Below, piece by piece: positions 29,039 through 40,137 of a DNA stretch of 64,000 bases; positions within the stretch are counted from its first letter, which is position 1, and each line of letters opens with the position of its first letter. Source of the DNA: Pseudomonas putida. Lineage in GTDB: Bacteria; Pseudomonadota; Gammaproteobacteria; Pseudomonadales; Pseudomonadaceae. The notes under the pieces are model-generated. The model did not search any database. It was not told the DNA's origin and worked only from the letters and a program-made list of their open reading frames with translations. The stretch covers positions 62,001 to 126,000 of the forward strand of contig NZ_MINI01000038.1 in NCBI RefSeq assembly GCF_002906855.1. The letters are read 5' to 3'. The translations under genes and the position numbers were made by a program.

Positions 29039-30135
29039 TTAGCCGGCGCGGGCAAACCAACGCCCGGCGACATTGCTGACCCGGCCTTCAAGCTCCAGTT
29101 CCGTCAGCTGCGCCAGCACCTCGGCCAGCGGCCGGCCACTGAAATGGGCCAGGTTCTCGCTAGTCTGTGGCGCGGCATGCAGCAGGGCAAGCAGCGGATG
29201 GGCCGGCTTATCCACAACCGCTGGCGGCAGGTTCTGCCAGCCACGCAGGCTTTCCACAATCTGCTCCACGCTTTCCACCAGCAGTGCGCCATCGCGGATC
29301 AGCTGGTGGCAGCCCTTGGCCGCCGGATGGTGGATGGAACCTGGAATCGCGTACACCTCGCGGCCTTGCTCAGCCGCCAGGCGGGCAGTGATCAGCGAGC
29401 CGCTGGCAAGGCTGGCTTCGACCACCAGCACGCCGAGCGACAGGCCACTGATGATGCGGTTGCGCCGCGGGAAGTTGCCCGGCAACGGCCCGGCATCGAG
29501 CGGGTACTCGGATACCAGTGCCCCGCCCATGTCGATCATCATCCGCGCAAGGTCGCGGTGGCGTTGTGGATAAAGTTTTTGCAAGCCTGTTCCCAGTACA
29601 CCAATGGTGCTCCCGCCCACCTCTAGCGCCGCCCGATGAGCGGCACCATCGATGCCCAGGGCAGCCCGCTGGTGATGGTAAAACCGGCCTGCGCCAGGTA
29701 GCGGGAAAATGCCCTGGCCGTGTCGAGTGCCGGGGGTGTGGCACGCCTGCTGCCCACAATGGCCAGCTGAGGCCGGTCGAGCAGTGTTGTATTGCCAGCC
29801 ACGAAAAGCAGCGGTGGGGCATCGTCGATTTCTCCAAGCAGTGCAGGGTAGTCAGGGCCGTCCCACATCAGTAAATGCTGGCCCGGGCGCTCTAGCCAGG
29901 CCATTGCAGCAAGTGCACCATCACGTACTTCGGCACTGCGCCGCGCATCGATGGTGGCTTGTGGAATACCCAGCGCGCGCCAGGCGGGGCCGGGTGCGCT
30001 GAGCGCGGAAGAAGCACTGCCAAAGGCCTCCAGCAAAGTGCGAAAGCGTCGCAATCCCGTCTCGGGCAGGCGATGCAAGCGTAATCGCGCCTCCAGTTCG
30101 GCAGGCGCACAAGGCGACGAATGGTAACTCGGCAT
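29039..30135 (-). pseudogene. dprA: DprA (Smf), DNA-processing protein, broken by a 1-base deletion
   Basis: Two overlapping frames together make a full-length DprA. The N-terminal part (start 30135, AAGGA upstream) reads AGFTITSGL then PWASMVPLIGRR and stops at 29623. The C-terminal part (29620 to 29039) begins GGSTIGVLGTGLQKLYP and carries the rest of the Rossmann fold and the C-terminal winged helix. Restoring one G between CTG and CCC near 29662 gives SGLALGIDGAAHRAALEVGGS, the normal DprA sequence. Intact length would be about 365. DprA loads RecA on incoming single strands during transformation. Either a true frameshift or a sequence error. Confidence 0.88.
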
Positions 30136-30342
30136 GGGGATCATCCTTGATCAAAGCAGGGCCATCTACGTGGCACAACCTGTGGATAAGTTTGTGGGTA
30201 ACACTTTGAAAAGCTGTCCATCGTTTGGCGACTATCAGGCCTATAAAGACCCTAGACGAGCTTTCACAGGTGCTGAAATCCCCGTTTCCCTTTATTATGT
30301 GTGCTCAGTTTTCAACCGACCGCACAGTGACTGCCTGACCTT
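30136..30342. other. dprA-def divergent intergenic region
   Basis: About 200 bases with promoters for both directions and one DnaA-box nonamer at 30181-30189. The LysM gene (PA0020/tsaP type) that, from memory, sits here in P. aeruginosa is absent. Confidence 0.55.
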
Positions 30343-30849
30343 ATGGCCATCTTGAACATTCTCGAATTCCCGGACCCGCGCCTGCGCACCATTGCCAAAC
30401 CGGTAACGGTGTTCGACGACGCCCTGCGTCAGCTGATCGACGACATGTTTGAAACCATGTACGAAGCCCCCGGCATCGGCCTGGCTGCCACCCAGGTCAA
30501 TGTGCACCAGCAGGTCGTGGTCATGGACCTCAGCGAAGACCGCAGCGAGCCGCGCGTCTTCATCAACCCGACGGTCGAAGAGCTGACCCACGACATGGGC
30601 CAGTACCAGGAAGGCTGCCTGTCGGTCCCGGGCTTCTACGAGAACGTCGACCGCCCGCTGCGTGTGCGGGTCAAGGCCCAGGACCGCGACGGCAAACCGT
30701 ACGAGCTGGAATGCGAAGGCCTGCTGGCAGTGTGCGTGCAGCACGAGTTCGACCACCTCAACGGCAAGCTTTTCGTCGACTACCTGTCGCAGCTCAAGCG
30801 CGACCGGATCAAGAAGAAGCTGGAAAAGCAGCACCGCCAGCAAGCCTGA
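30343..30849 (+). CDS. def: Peptide deformylase
   Basis: 168 residues. Removes formyl from nascent protein N-termini. All three motifs are intact: GIGLAATQ (44-51), EGCLS (Cys92) and HEFDH (His134, Glu135, His138). ATG 30343. A terminator separates it from fmt. Confidence 0.98.
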   Translation: MAILNILEFPDPRLRTIAKPVTVFDDALRQLIDDMFETMYEAPGIGLAATQVNVHQQVVVMDLSEDRSEPRVFINPTVEELTHDMGQYQEGCLSVPGFYENVDRPLRVRVKAQDRDGKPYELECEGLLAVCVQHEFDHLNGKLFVDYLSQLKRDRIKKKLEKQHRQQA

Positions 30850-30863
30850 TCCCCACCTCCCAG

Positions 30864-30888
30864 AAGGCTTGCTCCGGCAAGCCTTTTT
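30864..30888 (+). terminator. Rho-independent terminator between def and fmt
   Basis: AAGGCTTGC-TCCG-GCAAGCCTT, 9-bp stem, then TTTCTTTTT. May give partial read-through into fmt. Confidence 0.8.
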
Positions 30889-30909
30889 CTTTTTGGAAGC
30901 GAGAACTCC

Positions 30910-31842
30910 ATGCGCATCGTCTTTGCAGGCACTCCAGAGTTTGCCGCCGAACACCTCAAAGCCCTGCTCGACAGCCCGTACGAGATCGTGGCCGTCTACA
31001 CCCAGCCAGACCGCCCTGCCGGCCGTGGCCAGAAGCTCATGCCGAGCCCGGTCAAGCAGTTGGCCGTGGCCCATGACATCCCTGTGTTCCAGCCGCCAAC
31101 CCTGCGCAATGCCGAAGCACAGGCCGAACTGGCCGCGCTCAAGCCAGACCTGATGGTGGTGGTCGCCTACGGCCTGATCCTGCCGCAAGTGGTCCTCGAC
31201 ATCCCACGCCTGGGTTGCATCAACAGCCACGCCTCCTTGCTGCCACGCTGGCGCGGTGCGGCGCCGATCCAGCGCGCCGTGGAAGCCGGCGATGCCGAGA
31301 GCGGCGTGACGGTTATGCGCATGGAAGCCGGCCTGGATACCGGGCCGATGCTGCTCAAGGTGGTTACCCCGATCAGCGACGACGATACTGGCGGCAGCCT
31401 GCACGACCGCCTCGCCGAAATGGGCCCGCCGGCTGTGGTCCAGGCCATCGCCGGCCTGGCAGACGGTTCACTGCAGGGTGAGGTCCAGGACGATGCCCTG
31501 GCTACTTATGCACACAAGCTGAACAAGGATGAAGCCCGCATCGACTGGAGCCGCCCGGCCGTCGAGCTGGAACGCCTGATCCGTGCCTTCAACCCTTGGC
31601 CGGTGTGCCACAGCACCCTGGACGGGGAAAGCGTGAAGGTGCTGGCTGCCAACTTGTCCACAGGCAAAGGTGCCCCAGGCGAGATCCTCTCTGCCAGCAA
31701 GGACGGCCTCGTCGTCGCCTGCGGTGACCAGGCCCTGAGCCTGACCCGCCTGCAGTTGCCTGGTGGCAAGGCGCTGAACTTCAGCGACCTGTTCAACAGC
31801 CGCCGTGAGAAGTTCGCTGCCGGCAAGGTGCTGGGCCAATGA
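30910..31842 (+). CDS. fmt: Methionyl-tRNA formyltransferase
   Basis: 310 residues. Formylates initiator Met-tRNA. Asn105, His107 and Asp143 of the active site and the [13 protein letters not shown] motif (109-121) are in place; C-terminal tRNA-binding domain complete. Overlaps rsmB by 4 bases. Confidence 0.98.
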   Translation: MRIVFAGTPEFAAEHLKALLDSPYEIVAVYTQPDRPAGRGQKLMPSPVKQLAVAHDIPVFQPPTLRNAEAQAELAALKPDLMVVVAYGLILPQVVLDIPRLGCINSHASLLPRWRGAAPIQRAVEAGDAESGVTVMRMEAGLDTGPMLLKVVTPISDDDTGGSLHDRLAEMGPPAVVQAIAGLADGSLQGEVQDDALATYAHKLNKDEARIDWSRPAVELERLIRAFNPWPVCHSTLDGESVKVLAANLSTGKGAPGEILSASKDGLVVACGDQALSLTRLQLPGGKALNFSDLFNSRREKFAAGKVLGQ

Positions 31843-33149
31843 ACCCGCGCCTCGCCGCCGCCCGTGCCCTTGCCGCTGTGCTCAGCGGCAAGGCCTCGCT
31901 GAACAGCTCGCTGCCAGCACAGCTGGACAAGGTCGAAGAACGCGACCGGGGCCTGACCCAGGATCTGGCGTTCGGTACCGCCCGCTGGCAGCCACGCCTT
32001 GATCTGCTGGCCGCGCAACTGCTGCAGAAGCCGTTCAAAGCTGCCGATGCCGATGTGCAGGCACTGCTGCTGGTGGGCCTGTACCAGCTGTTCTACACCC
32101 GTATTCCGGCCCACGCCGCCATCGGTGAGACTGTCGGCTGCGCAGACAAGCTGAAGAAGCCGTGGGCCAAGGGTCTGCTCAATGCCGTGCTACGACGCGC
32201 CCAGCGCGAAGGCGAGGAACTGCTCGCCGGCATGGAGCGTGACCCGGTGGTGCGCACCGCCCACCCGCGCTGGCTGCAGAAGTCGCTGAAAGCCTTCTGG
32301 CCCGAGCAGTGGGAGGCCATCTGCGCCGCCAACAACGCCCACCCGCCGATGATCCTGCGGGTCAACCGCCGCCATCACAGCCGTGACGCCTACCTGGCGT
32401 TGCTGGCTGAAGCCGGCGTAGGCGCCAGCGCCTGCCAGTACAGCCGTGACGGCATCGTGCTGGCCGAAGCCTGCGACGTGCGCGGCCTGCCAGGCTTCGC
32501 CGAAGGCTGGGTCAGCGTGCAGGACGAAGCCGCGCAGCTGTCCGCCGACCTGCTCGAACTGGCCCCCGGCCAGCGCGTGCTGGACGCCTGCTGCGCCCCC
32601 GGCGGCAAGACCTGCCACCTGCTCGAAGCCGAACCGGACCTGGCCCACATGACGGCCATCGACCTTGAAGCCAAGCGCCTGACCCGGGTTCGCGAGAACC
32701 TCGACCGCCTGCAGCTCGATGCCGAGCTGATCGCCTGCGATGCTCGTGACACCGCCAGCTGGTGGGACGGCAAGCCGTTCCAGCGCATCCTGCTCGATGC
32801 GCCATGCTCGGCCACTGGTGTGATCCGTCGCCACCCGGACATCAAGCTGACCCGCCAGGCCGAGGACATTCCGGCCCTGGCCGCGCTGCAAGGCGAGCTG
32901 CTCGATGCCCTGTGGCCGACCCTGGAAGTGGGAGGCATGCTGCTGTACGCCACCTGCTCCAGCCTGCCCACCGAGAACACCGAAGTGATCGATGCCTTCC
33001 TCGCCCGCACCCCAGGCGCCCGTGAGCTGGACCTGGCCACCGAAGCCGGCCTGCGCCAGCCCCACGGCCGCCAGCTGCTGGCCCAGGATGGCGGCCACGA
33101 CGGGTTCTACTATGCCAAGCTGATCAAGATCGCCGCCTCGCGCGGGTAA
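31839..33149 (+). CDS. rsmB: 16S rRNA m5C967 methyltransferase
   Basis: 436 residues. N-terminal NusB-like RNA-binding domain (about 1-140), then a Rossmann methyltransferase: SAM motif [13 protein letters not shown], catalytic Cys373 (YATCSS) and second Cys323 (DAPCSATG). Coupled to fmt by an ATGA overlap. Confidence 0.97.
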   Translation: MNPRLAAARALAAVLSGKASLNSSLPAQLDKVEERDRGLTQDLAFGTARWQPRLDLLAAQLLQKPFKAADADVQALLLVGLYQLFYTRIPAHAAIGETVGCADKLKKPWAKGLLNAVLRRAQREGEELLAGMERDPVVRTAHPRWLQKSLKAFWPEQWEAICAANNAHPPMILRVNRRHHSRDAYLALLAEAGVGASACQYSRDGIVLAEACDVRGLPGFAEGWVSVQDEAAQLSADLLELAPGQRVLDACCAPGGKTCHLLEAEPDLAHMTAIDLEAKRLTRVRENLDRLQLDAELIACDARDTASWWDGKPFQRILLDAPCSATGVIRRHPDIKLTRQAEDIPALAALQGELLDALWPTLEVGGMLLYATCSSLPTENTEVIDAFLARTPGARELDLATEAGLRQPHGRQLLAQDGGHDGFYYAKLIKIAASRG

Positions 33150-33172
33150 GTACAACGGTTAGGGAGTAGCGG

Positions 33173-34546
33173 ATGAAGATCATCATCCTCGGCGCAGGGC
33201 AGGTAGGCGGTACGCTGGCGGAACACCTGGCCAGTGAAGCCAACGACATCACCGTGGTCGATACCGATGGCGACCGCCTGCGCGACCTCGGCGACCGTCT
33301 GGACATCCGTACCGTGCAGGGCCGCGGCTCGCTGCCGACGGTGCTGCGCCAGGCCGGTGCCGACGACGCCGACATGCTGGTGGCGGTGACCAACAGCGAC
33401 GAAACCAACATGGTCGCCTGCCAGGTGGCCTATACGCTTTTCCACACCCCGACCAAGATCGCCCGGGTGCGCGAATCGGCCTACCTGACCCGCGAAGAGC
33501 TGTTCGACAACGACCACATCCCGGTCGATGTGCTGATCAGCCCCGAGCAGGTGGTGACCAACTACATCAAGCGCCTGATCGAACACCCAGGCTCGCTGCA
33601 GGTGATCGATTTTGCCGAGGGCAAGGCCCAGCTGGTGGCGGTGAAGGCCTACTACGGCGGCCCGCTGGTGGGCCAGCAGCTGCGCCAGATCCGCGCGCAC
33701 ATGCCCAACGTCGATACCCGCGTCGCAGCGATCTTCCGCCGCGACCGGCCGATCACCCCACGCGGCGACACAGTGATCGAAGCCGATGACGAAGTGTTCT
33801 TCATCGCGGCGAAGAAGGACATCCGCGCCGTGATGGGCGAGCTGCGCCGCATCGACGAGACCAACAAACGCATTGTCATCGCCGGGGGCGGGCAGATTGG
33901 CGAGCGCTTGGCCGAAGCCATCGAGAGCCGCTACCAGGTGAAGATCATCGAGATGAGCGCGGCACGCTGCCGGCACCTCTCCGATACCCTGGAAAGCACC
34001 GTAGTGCTGCAGGGCAGCGCCTCGGACAAGGACCTGATGCTCGAAGAGAACATCGCCGACGCCGACATCTTCCTGGCCCTGACCAACGACGACGAAGCCA
34101 ACATCATGTCGTCGCTGCTGGCCAAGCGCCTTGGCGCGGGCAAGGTCATGACCATCATCAACAACCCGGCCTATGTCGACCTGGTGCAGGGCGGCGAAAT
34201 CGACATCGCCATCAGCCCGCAGCTGGCCACCATCGGCACCTTGCTGGCGCACGTGCGTCGCGGCGATATCGTCAGCGTGCACTCGCTGCGCCGCGGTGCG
34301 GCCGAGGCCATCGAGGCGGTGGCGCACGGCGATTCGAAGTCGAGCAAGGTGGTCGGCAAGGCTGTGGAAAACATCGCCTTGCCACCGGGCACCACCATCG
34401 GCGCGATCATCCGCGACGAGGAAGTTCTGATCGCCCACGACGACACGGTGATCGAGTCGGGCGACCATGTGATCCTGTTCGTTGTGGATAAAAAGCACAT
34501 TCGCGATGTGGAGAAGCTGTTCCACGTCGGCTTGAGTTTCTTCTAG
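33173..34546 (+). CDS. trkA: Trk system K+ uptake protein TrkA
   Basis: 457 residues: two RCK halves, each a NAD-binding Rossmann ([14 protein letters not shown] at residue 3; [14 protein letters not shown] near 235) plus a TrkA-C domain. Cytoplasmic gating subunit of the TrkH/TrkG channel; trkH is not in this window. Follows rsmB by 23 bases. Confidence 0.97.
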   Translation: MKIIILGAGQVGGTLAEHLASEANDITVVDTDGDRLRDLGDRLDIRTVQGRGSLPTVLRQAGADDADMLVAVTNSDETNMVACQVAYTLFHTPTKIARVRESAYLTREELFDNDHIPVDVLISPEQVVTNYIKRLIEHPGSLQVIDFAEGKAQLVAVKAYYGGPLVGQQLRQIRAHMPNVDTRVAAIFRRDRPITPRGDTVIEADDEVFFIAAKKDIRAVMGELRRIDETNKRIVIAGGGQIGERLAEAIESRYQVKIIEMSAARCRHLSDTLESTVVLQGSASDKDLMLEENIADADIFLALTNDDEANIMSSLLAKRLGAGKVMTIINNPAYVDLVQGGEIDIAISPQLATIGTLLAHVRRGDIVSVHSLRRGAAEAIEAVAHGDSKSSKVVGKAVENIALPPGTTIGAIIRDEEVLIAHDDTVIESGDHVILFVVDKKHIRDVEKLFHVGLSFF

Positions 34547-34557
34547 GAGAAGACGGC

Positions 34558-34866
34558 ATGCGTGAATCGCTGGAGAAAATGCTGGCCAAGGGTGTGGATA
34601 ACCCGCTGCTGAGGTTTGGCCTGGGCAAGGCCTGGCTGGACGAGGGCAATGGCGCAGAAGCGGCGGTGCACCTGGCGGTGTGTGTGGAGCAGGATCCGAA
34701 GTACTCGGCGGCCTGGAAGCTGTTGGGGAAGGCGTATCAGCTGGTCGGTGACCTGGCGGCGGCGCGCAAGGCGTGGGAAGACGGGATTGTTGCGGCTCAA
34801 GCCCATGGGGACAAGCAGGCTGAGAAAGAGATGACCGTGTTCCTGAAGAAATTGAACAAGGTCTGA
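34558..34866 (+). CDS. Small TPR protein
   Basis: 102 residues of about two tetratricopeptide repeats (NPLLRFGLGKAWLDEGNGAEA and SAAWKLLGKAYQLVGDLAAA). No signal peptide. 11 bases after trkA and preceded by GGAG, so part of the same operon. A protein-protein role is likely; partner unknown. Confidence 0.88.
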   Translation: MRESLEKMLAKGVDNPLLRFGLGKAWLDEGNGAEAAVHLAVCVEQDPKYSAAWKLLGKAYQLVGDLAAARKAWEDGIVAAQAHGDKQAEKEMTVFLKKLNKV

Positions 34867-34874
34867 GATCGCCG

Positions 34875-34891
34875 GGGCTGCTTTGCAGCCC
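34875..34891 (+). terminator. Hairpin after the trkA-TPR operon
   Basis: GGGCTGC/GCAGCCC with TTT loop, 8 bases after the TPR stop. No T tract; the REPIN that follows may assist. Confidence 0.45.
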
Positions 34892-34892
34892 A

Positions 34893-34958
34893 TTCGCGGG
34901 GCAAGCCCGCTCCTACAGGAGACCGCGATTCCTTGTAGGAGCGGGCTTGTCCCGCGAA
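34893..34958. repeat. REPIN (paired REP), arms facing outward
   Basis: REPs at 34893-34917 (begins TTCGCGGGGCAAGCC) and 34934-34958 (begins TGTAGGAGCGGGC) in the opposite order to the pair at 25074, separated by 16 bases. Between convergent TPR and lpxL genes. Confidence 0.88.
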
Positions 34959-34959
34959 T

Positions 34960-34976
34960 GGGGCACAAAGTGCCCC
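34960..34976 (-). terminator. Hairpin after lpxL
   Basis: GGGGCAC/GTGCCCC with AAA loop, 8 bases after the lpxL stop. No long T tract. Confidence 0.5.
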
Positions 34977-34983
34977 CAGGGTC

Positions 34984-35871
34984 TCAATACCAGCGCGGCT
35001 CGCCTGCCGGGCGCTTCTTGAAGCGCTTCATGCTCCACATGTATTGGCTCGGGTACTCGCGCACATAGCGCTCGACCACCTTGCTCATGGCCGCTGCCGA
35101 TACGTTCACGTCGGTGCTGTACATCTCTTCCGGCGCCGCCTCCAGGAACACCTTGAAGCCCGACCCGTCCTGCAGCCGCAGCGCGTGCAGGAACACCCCC
35201 ACCGCCTTGCCACCGGCCAGCATGTTCGGCACGAACTTGCTGGTCAGCGCCTGCGTGCCCAGAAAGGGCACGAACACCCCCGCCGATTCCGCCGGCTCCG
35301 GGTCGGCAGGAATACCCACCTGCCCGCCGCGGCGCACTTCCTTGATCACGCTAAGGATGCCTTCCTTGGTCGAAGGCGCCACGCGGTTGCCCATTTGCAC
35401 TCGCTGCTCGCGCAGCAGGTCGTCCACTGCCTTGAGCTTCGGCGGGCGGTAGAAGATGATCGGTTTGCACTGGTTGCAGTAGAAGTGGTTGAGCACTTCC
35501 CAGTTGCCCAGGTGGCTGGTGATACCAACCACGCCCTTGCCCGAAGCCAGGGCCTGCTCCAGCACTTCCAGGCCGTGCACTTCCTTGACCAGCTCCAGCG
35601 AACGCTGCGGCGGCCAGATCCAGGCACAGGCGCTTTCGACGAAGGATTTACCGATATCCTTCAGTGCACGGCCGACCAGTTGCTCGCGTTCGACCGGATC
35701 CATCTCCGGGAAGCACTTGGCCAGGTTGATGCGCACGACATTGCGCGAGCCGTTGGGGACTTTCCACATCAGCCAGCCGATACCGGCGCCGACGCGCTGC
35801 ACAGCGCCCCAGGGCAGCTTGGCAAACAGACGCAGCACCCCGACCATCAGGGCGCCCTTGAACTTTTCCAC
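34984..35871 (-). CDS. lpxL: Lipid A acyltransferase (LpxL/HtrB family)
   Basis: 295 residues. Inner-membrane enzyme adding secondary acyl chains to lipid A. N-terminal hydrophobic anchor; HX4E catalytic pair His120/Glu125 in TSHLGNWE. Start GTG 35871 with AAGGA 7 bases upstream; TTG 35877 lacks spacing. LpxL versus LpxM type cannot be settled by eye. Confidence 0.9.
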   Translation of the reverse strand: MEKFKGALMVGVLRLFAKLPWGAVQRVGAGIGWLMWKVPNGSRNVVRINLAKCFPEMDPVEREQLVGRALKDIGKSFVESACAWIWPPQRSLELVKEVHGLEVLEQALASGKGVVGITSHLGNWEVLNHFYCNQCKPIIFYRPPKLKAVDDLLREQRVQMGNRVAPSTKEGILSVIKEVRRGGQVGIPADPEPAESAGVFVPFLGTQALTSKFVPNMLAGGKAVGVFLHALRLQDGSGFKVFLEAAPEEMYSTDVNVSAAAMSKVVERYVREYPSQYMWSMKRFKKRPAGEPRWY

Positions 35872-35911
35872 AGGCAATTCCTTATTTCAGCAAGGCGCGC
35901 ATTGTAACCCC

Positions 35912-36463
35912 TCAGCGCAACAAGGCGGCGTAGCGATCGCAATCGGTGGTGTGGTCCATGACCATGCCGGTCGCCTGCATGAAGGCGTAGCAGATGGTCG
36001 GGCCGACGAAGGTGAAGCCAGCTTTCTGCAGGGCCTTGCTCATGGCCTTGGCTTCGTCGGTGACCGCCGGCACGTCGCCACGGCCCTGGAAGTGGTTGAT
36101 CTTCGGCTCGCCGCCCACGAACGACCAGAGCCAATCGGCGGGGTTATCCACAGCCAGCCAGGCCTGCGCGTTGCGCCGGGCAGCCTTGAGCTTGAGGCGG
36201 TTGCGGATGATGCCCGCATCCAGCATAAGCTCCTCGATTCGTTCGTCGCTCATGGCCGCCAGTTTCACGGGGTCGAAGCCATGCATCACCTCGCGATAAC
36301 GCTCGCGTTTGCGCAAAACGGTGATCCACGAAAGCCCCGCCTGGAACCCTTCGAGCAAAAGCATCTCGAACAGCAACGCCGGGTCACGCTGTGGCGTTCC
36401 CCATTCCTGGTCGTGGTAGGCCTGGTACAACGGATCGTCGGTACACCAAAAGCAGCGTGGCAT
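35912..36463 (-). CDS. tag: DNA-3-methyladenine glycosylase I
   Basis: 183 residues. Excises 3-methyladenine. Zinc ligands Cys4, His17, His171, Cys175; catalytic-pocket Glu38 and Trp46 match E. coli numbering at the N-terminus. Divergent from glyQ, upstream of lpxL on the same strand. Confidence 0.97.
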   Translation of the reverse strand: MPRCFWCTDDPLYQAYHDQEWGTPQRDPALLFEMLLLEGFQAGLSWITVLRKRERYREVMHGFDPVKLAAMSDERIEELMLDAGIIRNRLKLKAARRNAQAWLAVDNPADWLWSFVGGEPKINHFQGRGDVPAVTDEAKAMSKALQKAGFTFVGPTICYAFMQATGMVMDHTTDCDRYAALLR

Positions 36464-36546
36464 AAGGCTCCAATGAGTAGAGGGCGAGGCGAATCAGGTT
36501 ATACTCCCGCTCTTTACATCCGCATCCCCAGATACAGGTGAATTTC

Positions 36547-37494
36547 GTGAGCCAGCCTACGCCAGCCGTGCGTACCTTCCAAGACCTGATCCTCGCCCTG
36601 CAAAACTACTGGGCAGCTCAAGGTTGTGTGGTACTTCAGCCCTACGATATGGAAGTAGGCGCCGGCACTTTCCACACCGCTACATTCCTGCGCGCCGTGG
36701 GTCCAGAAACCTGGAACGCCGCCTATGTGCAGCCTAGCCGTCGCCCTGCCGACGGGCGGTATGGCGAAAACCCCAACCGCCTGCAGCACTACTACCAGTT
36801 CCAGGTGGTCCTGAAGCCGAACCCGGCCAACTTCCAGGAGCTGTACCTCGGCTCGCTGAAGGCCATCGGCCTGGACCCGCTGGTCCACGACATCCGCTTC
36901 GTCGAAGACAACTGGGAGTCGCCGACCCTGGGCGCCTGGGGCCTGGGCTGGGAAATCTGGCTGAACGGAATGGAAGTCACCCAGTTCACCTACTTCCAGC
37001 AGGTCGGTGGCATCGAGTGCTACCCGGTCACCGGTGAAATCACCTACGGCCTCGAGCGCCTGGCCATGTACATCCAGGGCGTGGACTCGGTCTACGACCT
37101 GGTGTGGGCCGACGGCCCGTTCGGCAAGGTCACCTACGGCGACGTGTTCCACCAGAACGAGGTGGAACAGTCGACCTACAACTTCGAGCACGCCAACGTC
37201 GAGAAGCTGTTCGAACTGTTCGACTTCTATGAAAGCGAAGCCAACCGCCTGATCAAGCTGGAGCTGCCGCTGCCGACCTATGAAATGGTCCTGAAGGCCT
37301 CGCACACCTTCAACCTGCTGGACGCCCGCCGCGCCATCTCGGTAACCGAGCGCCAGCGTTACATCCTGCGCGTACGTACCCTGGCCCGGGACGTGGCGCA
37401 AAGCTATCTGCAAGCCCGTGCACGCCTGGGCTTCCCGATGGCCACCCCTGAACTGCGTGACGAAGTGTTGGCGAAGCTGGAGGCTGCACAATGA
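36547..37494 (+). CDS. glyQ: Glycyl-tRNA synthetase alpha chain
   Basis: 315 residues, catalytic subunit of the bacterial heterotetramer. [19 protein letters not shown] and [18 protein letters not shown] motifs. Start GTG 36547 with AGGTG upstream; TATACT at about 36500 is a likely -10. Overlaps glyS by 4 bases. Confidence 0.98.
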   Translation: MSQPTPAVRTFQDLILALQNYWAAQGCVVLQPYDMEVGAGTFHTATFLRAVGPETWNAAYVQPSRRPADGRYGENPNRLQHYYQFQVVLKPNPANFQELYLGSLKAIGLDPLVHDIRFVEDNWESPTLGAWGLGWEIWLNGMEVTQFTYFQQVGGIECYPVTGEITYGLERLAMYIQGVDSVYDLVWADGPFGKVTYGDVFHQNEVEQSTYNFEHANVEKLFELFDFYESEANRLIKLELPLPTYEMVLKASHTFNLLDARRAISVTERQRYILRVRTLARDVAQSYLQARARLGFPMATPELRDEVLAKLEAAQ

Positions 37495-39542
37495 GTGCTC
37501 AAGATTTCCTGGTAGAACTGGGCACCGAAGAGCTGCCACCCAAAGCCCTGGCCAGCCTCGGCGACGCCTTCCTGGCCGGCATCGAGAAGGGCCTGCAGGC
37601 CGCTGGCCTGAACTACACCAGCAAACAGGTGTACGCAGCGCCACGCCGTTTGGCCGTACTGATCCGCCAGCTCGACGTGCAGCAGCCCGATCGCAGCATC
37701 AACGTCGACGGCCCGCCCATGCAGGCGGCCTTCAAAGACGGCGAGCCGACCCAGGCTGCCCTGGGCTTTGCCAAGAAGTGCGGCGTAGAGCTGGCCGAAA
37801 TCGACCAGAGCGGCGCCAAGCTGCGCTTCTCCCAGCACATCCCGGGCAAGGCCACCGCCAGCCTGTTGCCGACCATCGTCGAGGATTCGCTCAACGACCT
37901 GCCGATCCCCAAGCGCATGCGCTGGGCCGCCAGCCGTGAAGAGTTCGTGCGCCCAACCCAGTGGCTGGTGATGCTGCTTGGCGACCAGGTGGTCGACTGC
38001 ACCATCCTGTCGCAGAAGGCCGGCCGTGAATCCCGTGGCCACCGCTTCCACCACCCGGAGAACGTGGTCATCACCACCCCGGCCAACTATGTGGAAGACC
38101 TGCGCAAGGCCTACGTGCTGGCCGACTTCGCCGAGCGTCGCGAGCTGATCAGCAAGCGTACCGCCGAGCTGGCCATGCAGCAGGAAGGCAGCGCCATCGT
38201 GCCGCCGGCACTGCTGGACGAAGTGACTGCGCTGGTCGAATGGCCGGTGCCGCTGGTGTGCTCGTTCGAGGAGCGTTTCCTCGAAGTGCCTCAGGAAGCC
38301 CTGATCACCACCATGCAGGACAACCAGAAGTACTTCTGCCTGCTGGACAGCGAAGGCAAGCTGCTGCCGCGCTTCATCACAGTGGCCAACGTCGAGAGCC
38401 GTGACCCCAAGCAAATCGTGCAGGGTAACGAGAAGGTCGTGCGCCCGCGCCTGACCGACGCCGAGTTCTTCTTCAAGCAGGACAAGAAGCAGCCGCTGGA
38501 AACCTTCAACGAGCGCCTGAAGAACGTGGTATTCCAGGCCCAGCTGGGCACTGTCTACGACAAGGCCGAGCGCGTTTCCAAACTGGCTGCCTTCATTGCC
38601 CCGCTGATCGGCGGTAACGCCCAACGCGCTGGCCGTGCCGGCCTGCTGTCGAAGTGCGACCTGGCTACCGAGATGGTCGGCGAATTCCCTGAAATGCAGG
38701 GTGTTGCCGGCTACTACTACGCGCTCAACGACGGTGAGCCGGAAGACGTCGCCCTGGCCCTGAACGAGCAGTACATGCCGCGCGGTGCTGGCGCCGAGCT
38801 GCCGCAGACCCTCACCGGTGCTGCCGTGGCCATCGCAGACAAGCTCGACACCTTGGTCGGCATCTTTGGCATCGGCATGCTGCCCACCGGCAGCAAGGAC
38901 CCGTATGCCCTGCGTCGTGCCGCCCTGGGCGTGCTGCGCATCCTGATCGAGAAGCAACTGGACCTGGACTTGAGCGCTGCGGTCGAGTTCGCGGTCAAGC
39001 AGTTCGGTGCCAAGGTCAAGGCCGCAGGCCTGGCCGAGCAGGTGCTGGAGTTCATCTTCGACCGCCTGCGTGCACGCTACGAAGACGAAGGCATCGACGT
39101 TGCCACCTACCTGTCGGTACGTGCCCTGAAGCCGGCTTCTGCCCTGGACTTCGACCAGCGCGTGCAGGCAGTGCAGGCCTTCCGCAAACTGCCGGAAGCC
39201 GAAGCCCTGGCCGCGGTGAACAAGCGTGTGTCGAACCTGCTGAGCAAGGCCGAAGGCGCCATCGCCGACCAGGTCGAGCCGAAGTACTTCGACAACGCCA
39301 ACGAGTTCTCTCTGTACTCGGCCATCCAGCAGGCCGACCAGGCCGTGCAACCGATGGCAGCCGCTCGTCAGTACAGCGAATCGCTGGCCCGCCTGGCGGC
39401 CCTGCGTGACCCGGTCGACGCCTTCTTCGAGGCGGTGATGGTCAACGCCGAAGACGCCAAGGTCCGTGCCAACCGTTATGCCCTGCTCAGCCGCCTGCGC
39501 GGCCTGTTCCTGGGCGTGGCCGACATTTCGCTGCTGGGGTAA
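37491..39542 (+). CDS. glyS: Glycyl-tRNA synthetase beta chain
   Basis: 683 residues, tRNA-binding subunit; contains the HD-like region and C-terminal anticodon-binding domain. [12 protein letters not shown] is the typical N-terminus. Translationally coupled to glyQ. Confidence 0.98.
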   Translation: MSAQDFLVELGTEELPPKALASLGDAFLAGIEKGLQAAGLNYTSKQVYAAPRRLAVLIRQLDVQQPDRSINVDGPPMQAAFKDGEPTQAALGFAKKCGVELAEIDQSGAKLRFSQHIPGKATASLLPTIVEDSLNDLPIPKRMRWAASREEFVRPTQWLVMLLGDQVVDCTILSQKAGRESRGHRFHHPENVVITTPANYVEDLRKAYVLADFAERRELISKRTAELAMQQEGSAIVPPALLDEVTALVEWPVPLVCSFEERFLEVPQEALITTMQDNQKYFCLLDSEGKLLPRFITVANVESRDPKQIVQGNEKVVRPRLTDAEFFFKQDKKQPLETFNERLKNVVFQAQLGTVYDKAERVSKLAAFIAPLIGGNAQRAGRAGLLSKCDLATEMVGEFPEMQGVAGYYYALNDGEPEDVALALNEQYMPRGAGAELPQTLTGAAVAIADKLDTLVGIFGIGMLPTGSKDPYALRRAALGVLRILIEKQLDLDLSAAVEFAVKQFGAKVKAAGLAEQVLEFIFDRLRARYEDEGIDVATYLSVRALKPASALDFDQRVQAVQAFRKLPEAEALAAVNKRVSNLLSKAEGAIADQVEPKYFDNANEFSLYSAIQQADQAVQPMAAARQYSESLARLAALRDPVDAFFEAVMVNAEDAKVRANRYALLSRLRGLFLGVADISLLG

Positions 39543-39545
39543 GCC

Positions 39546-40073
39546 TTGAAACTGCTGATTCTCGATCGTGACGGGGTGATCAACCAAGACTCCGACGCCT
39601 ACATCAAGACGCTGGAAGAGTGGATCCCGATCCCTGGCTCGGTCGAGGCCATCGCGCAGTTGAGCAAGGCGGGCTGGACGGTGGCAGTTGCCACCAACCA
39701 GTCCGGCATCGCCCGTGGCTATTACTCGCTGGCAACCCTCGAGGCCATGCACGCGCGCCTGCGCGCTCTGGTGGCCGAGCAGGGCGGCGAGGTGGGCCAT
39801 ATCGTGTATTGCCCGCACGGGCCGGACGAAGGCTGCGAATGCCGCAAGCCCAAGCCTGGCATGCTGCGGGCGATCGCCGAGCATTACCAGGTGGGCCTGG
39901 AAGGCGTCTGGTTTGTCGGCGACAGCAAAGGTGACCTGGAGGCCGCCCTGGCCGTCGGTGCACAACCCGTGTTGGTGAAAACCGGCAAGGGTGAGCGGAC
40001 CCTGGAAAAAGGCGTCCCGGAAACTACACTGATTTTCGACGATCTGGCAGCCATCGCCAGAGAAATTATTTAA
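39546..40073 (+). CDS. gmhB: D-glycero-beta-D-manno-heptose 1,7-bisphosphate 7-phosphatase
   Basis: 175 residues. HAD enzyme for ADP-heptose (LPS core). DRDGVINQD is motif I; CPHGPDEGCECRKP is the structural zinc loop peculiar to GmhB. Start is TTG 39546, 3 bases after glyS with GGGGTAA overlapping the glyS stop; no better start exists. Confidence 0.95.
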   Translation: MKLLILDRDGVINQDSDAYIKTLEEWIPIPGSVEAIAQLSKAGWTVAVATNQSGIARGYYSLATLEAMHARLRALVAEQGGEVGHIVYCPHGPDEGCECRKPKPGMLRAIAEHYQVGLEGVWFVGDSKGDLEAALAVGAQPVLVKTGKGERTLEKGVPETTLIFDDLAAIAREII

Positions 40074-40078
40074 ACAAC

Positions 40079-40098
40079 AATGCGCCCTCGGGCGCATT
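40079..40098. terminator. Weak hairpin between gmhB and plsC
   Basis: AATGCGCC-CTCG-GGCGCATT then TCTC; 8-bp stem, weak tail. Confidence 0.5.
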
Positions 40099-40137
40099 TC
40101 TCCCAGGCGGGCACGCCCCGCAACGGTACTTGCCACT

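Noticed and set aside
28439..30342. A LysM (TsaP-like) gene between dprA and def
   Set aside because: Only about 200 non-coding bases are there; no LysM-like frame on either strand.
37404..40136. 910-codon minus-strand frame opposite glyS/gmhB
   Set aside because: Mirror frame of certain genes; the sequence has no recognisable domain and typical antisense composition.
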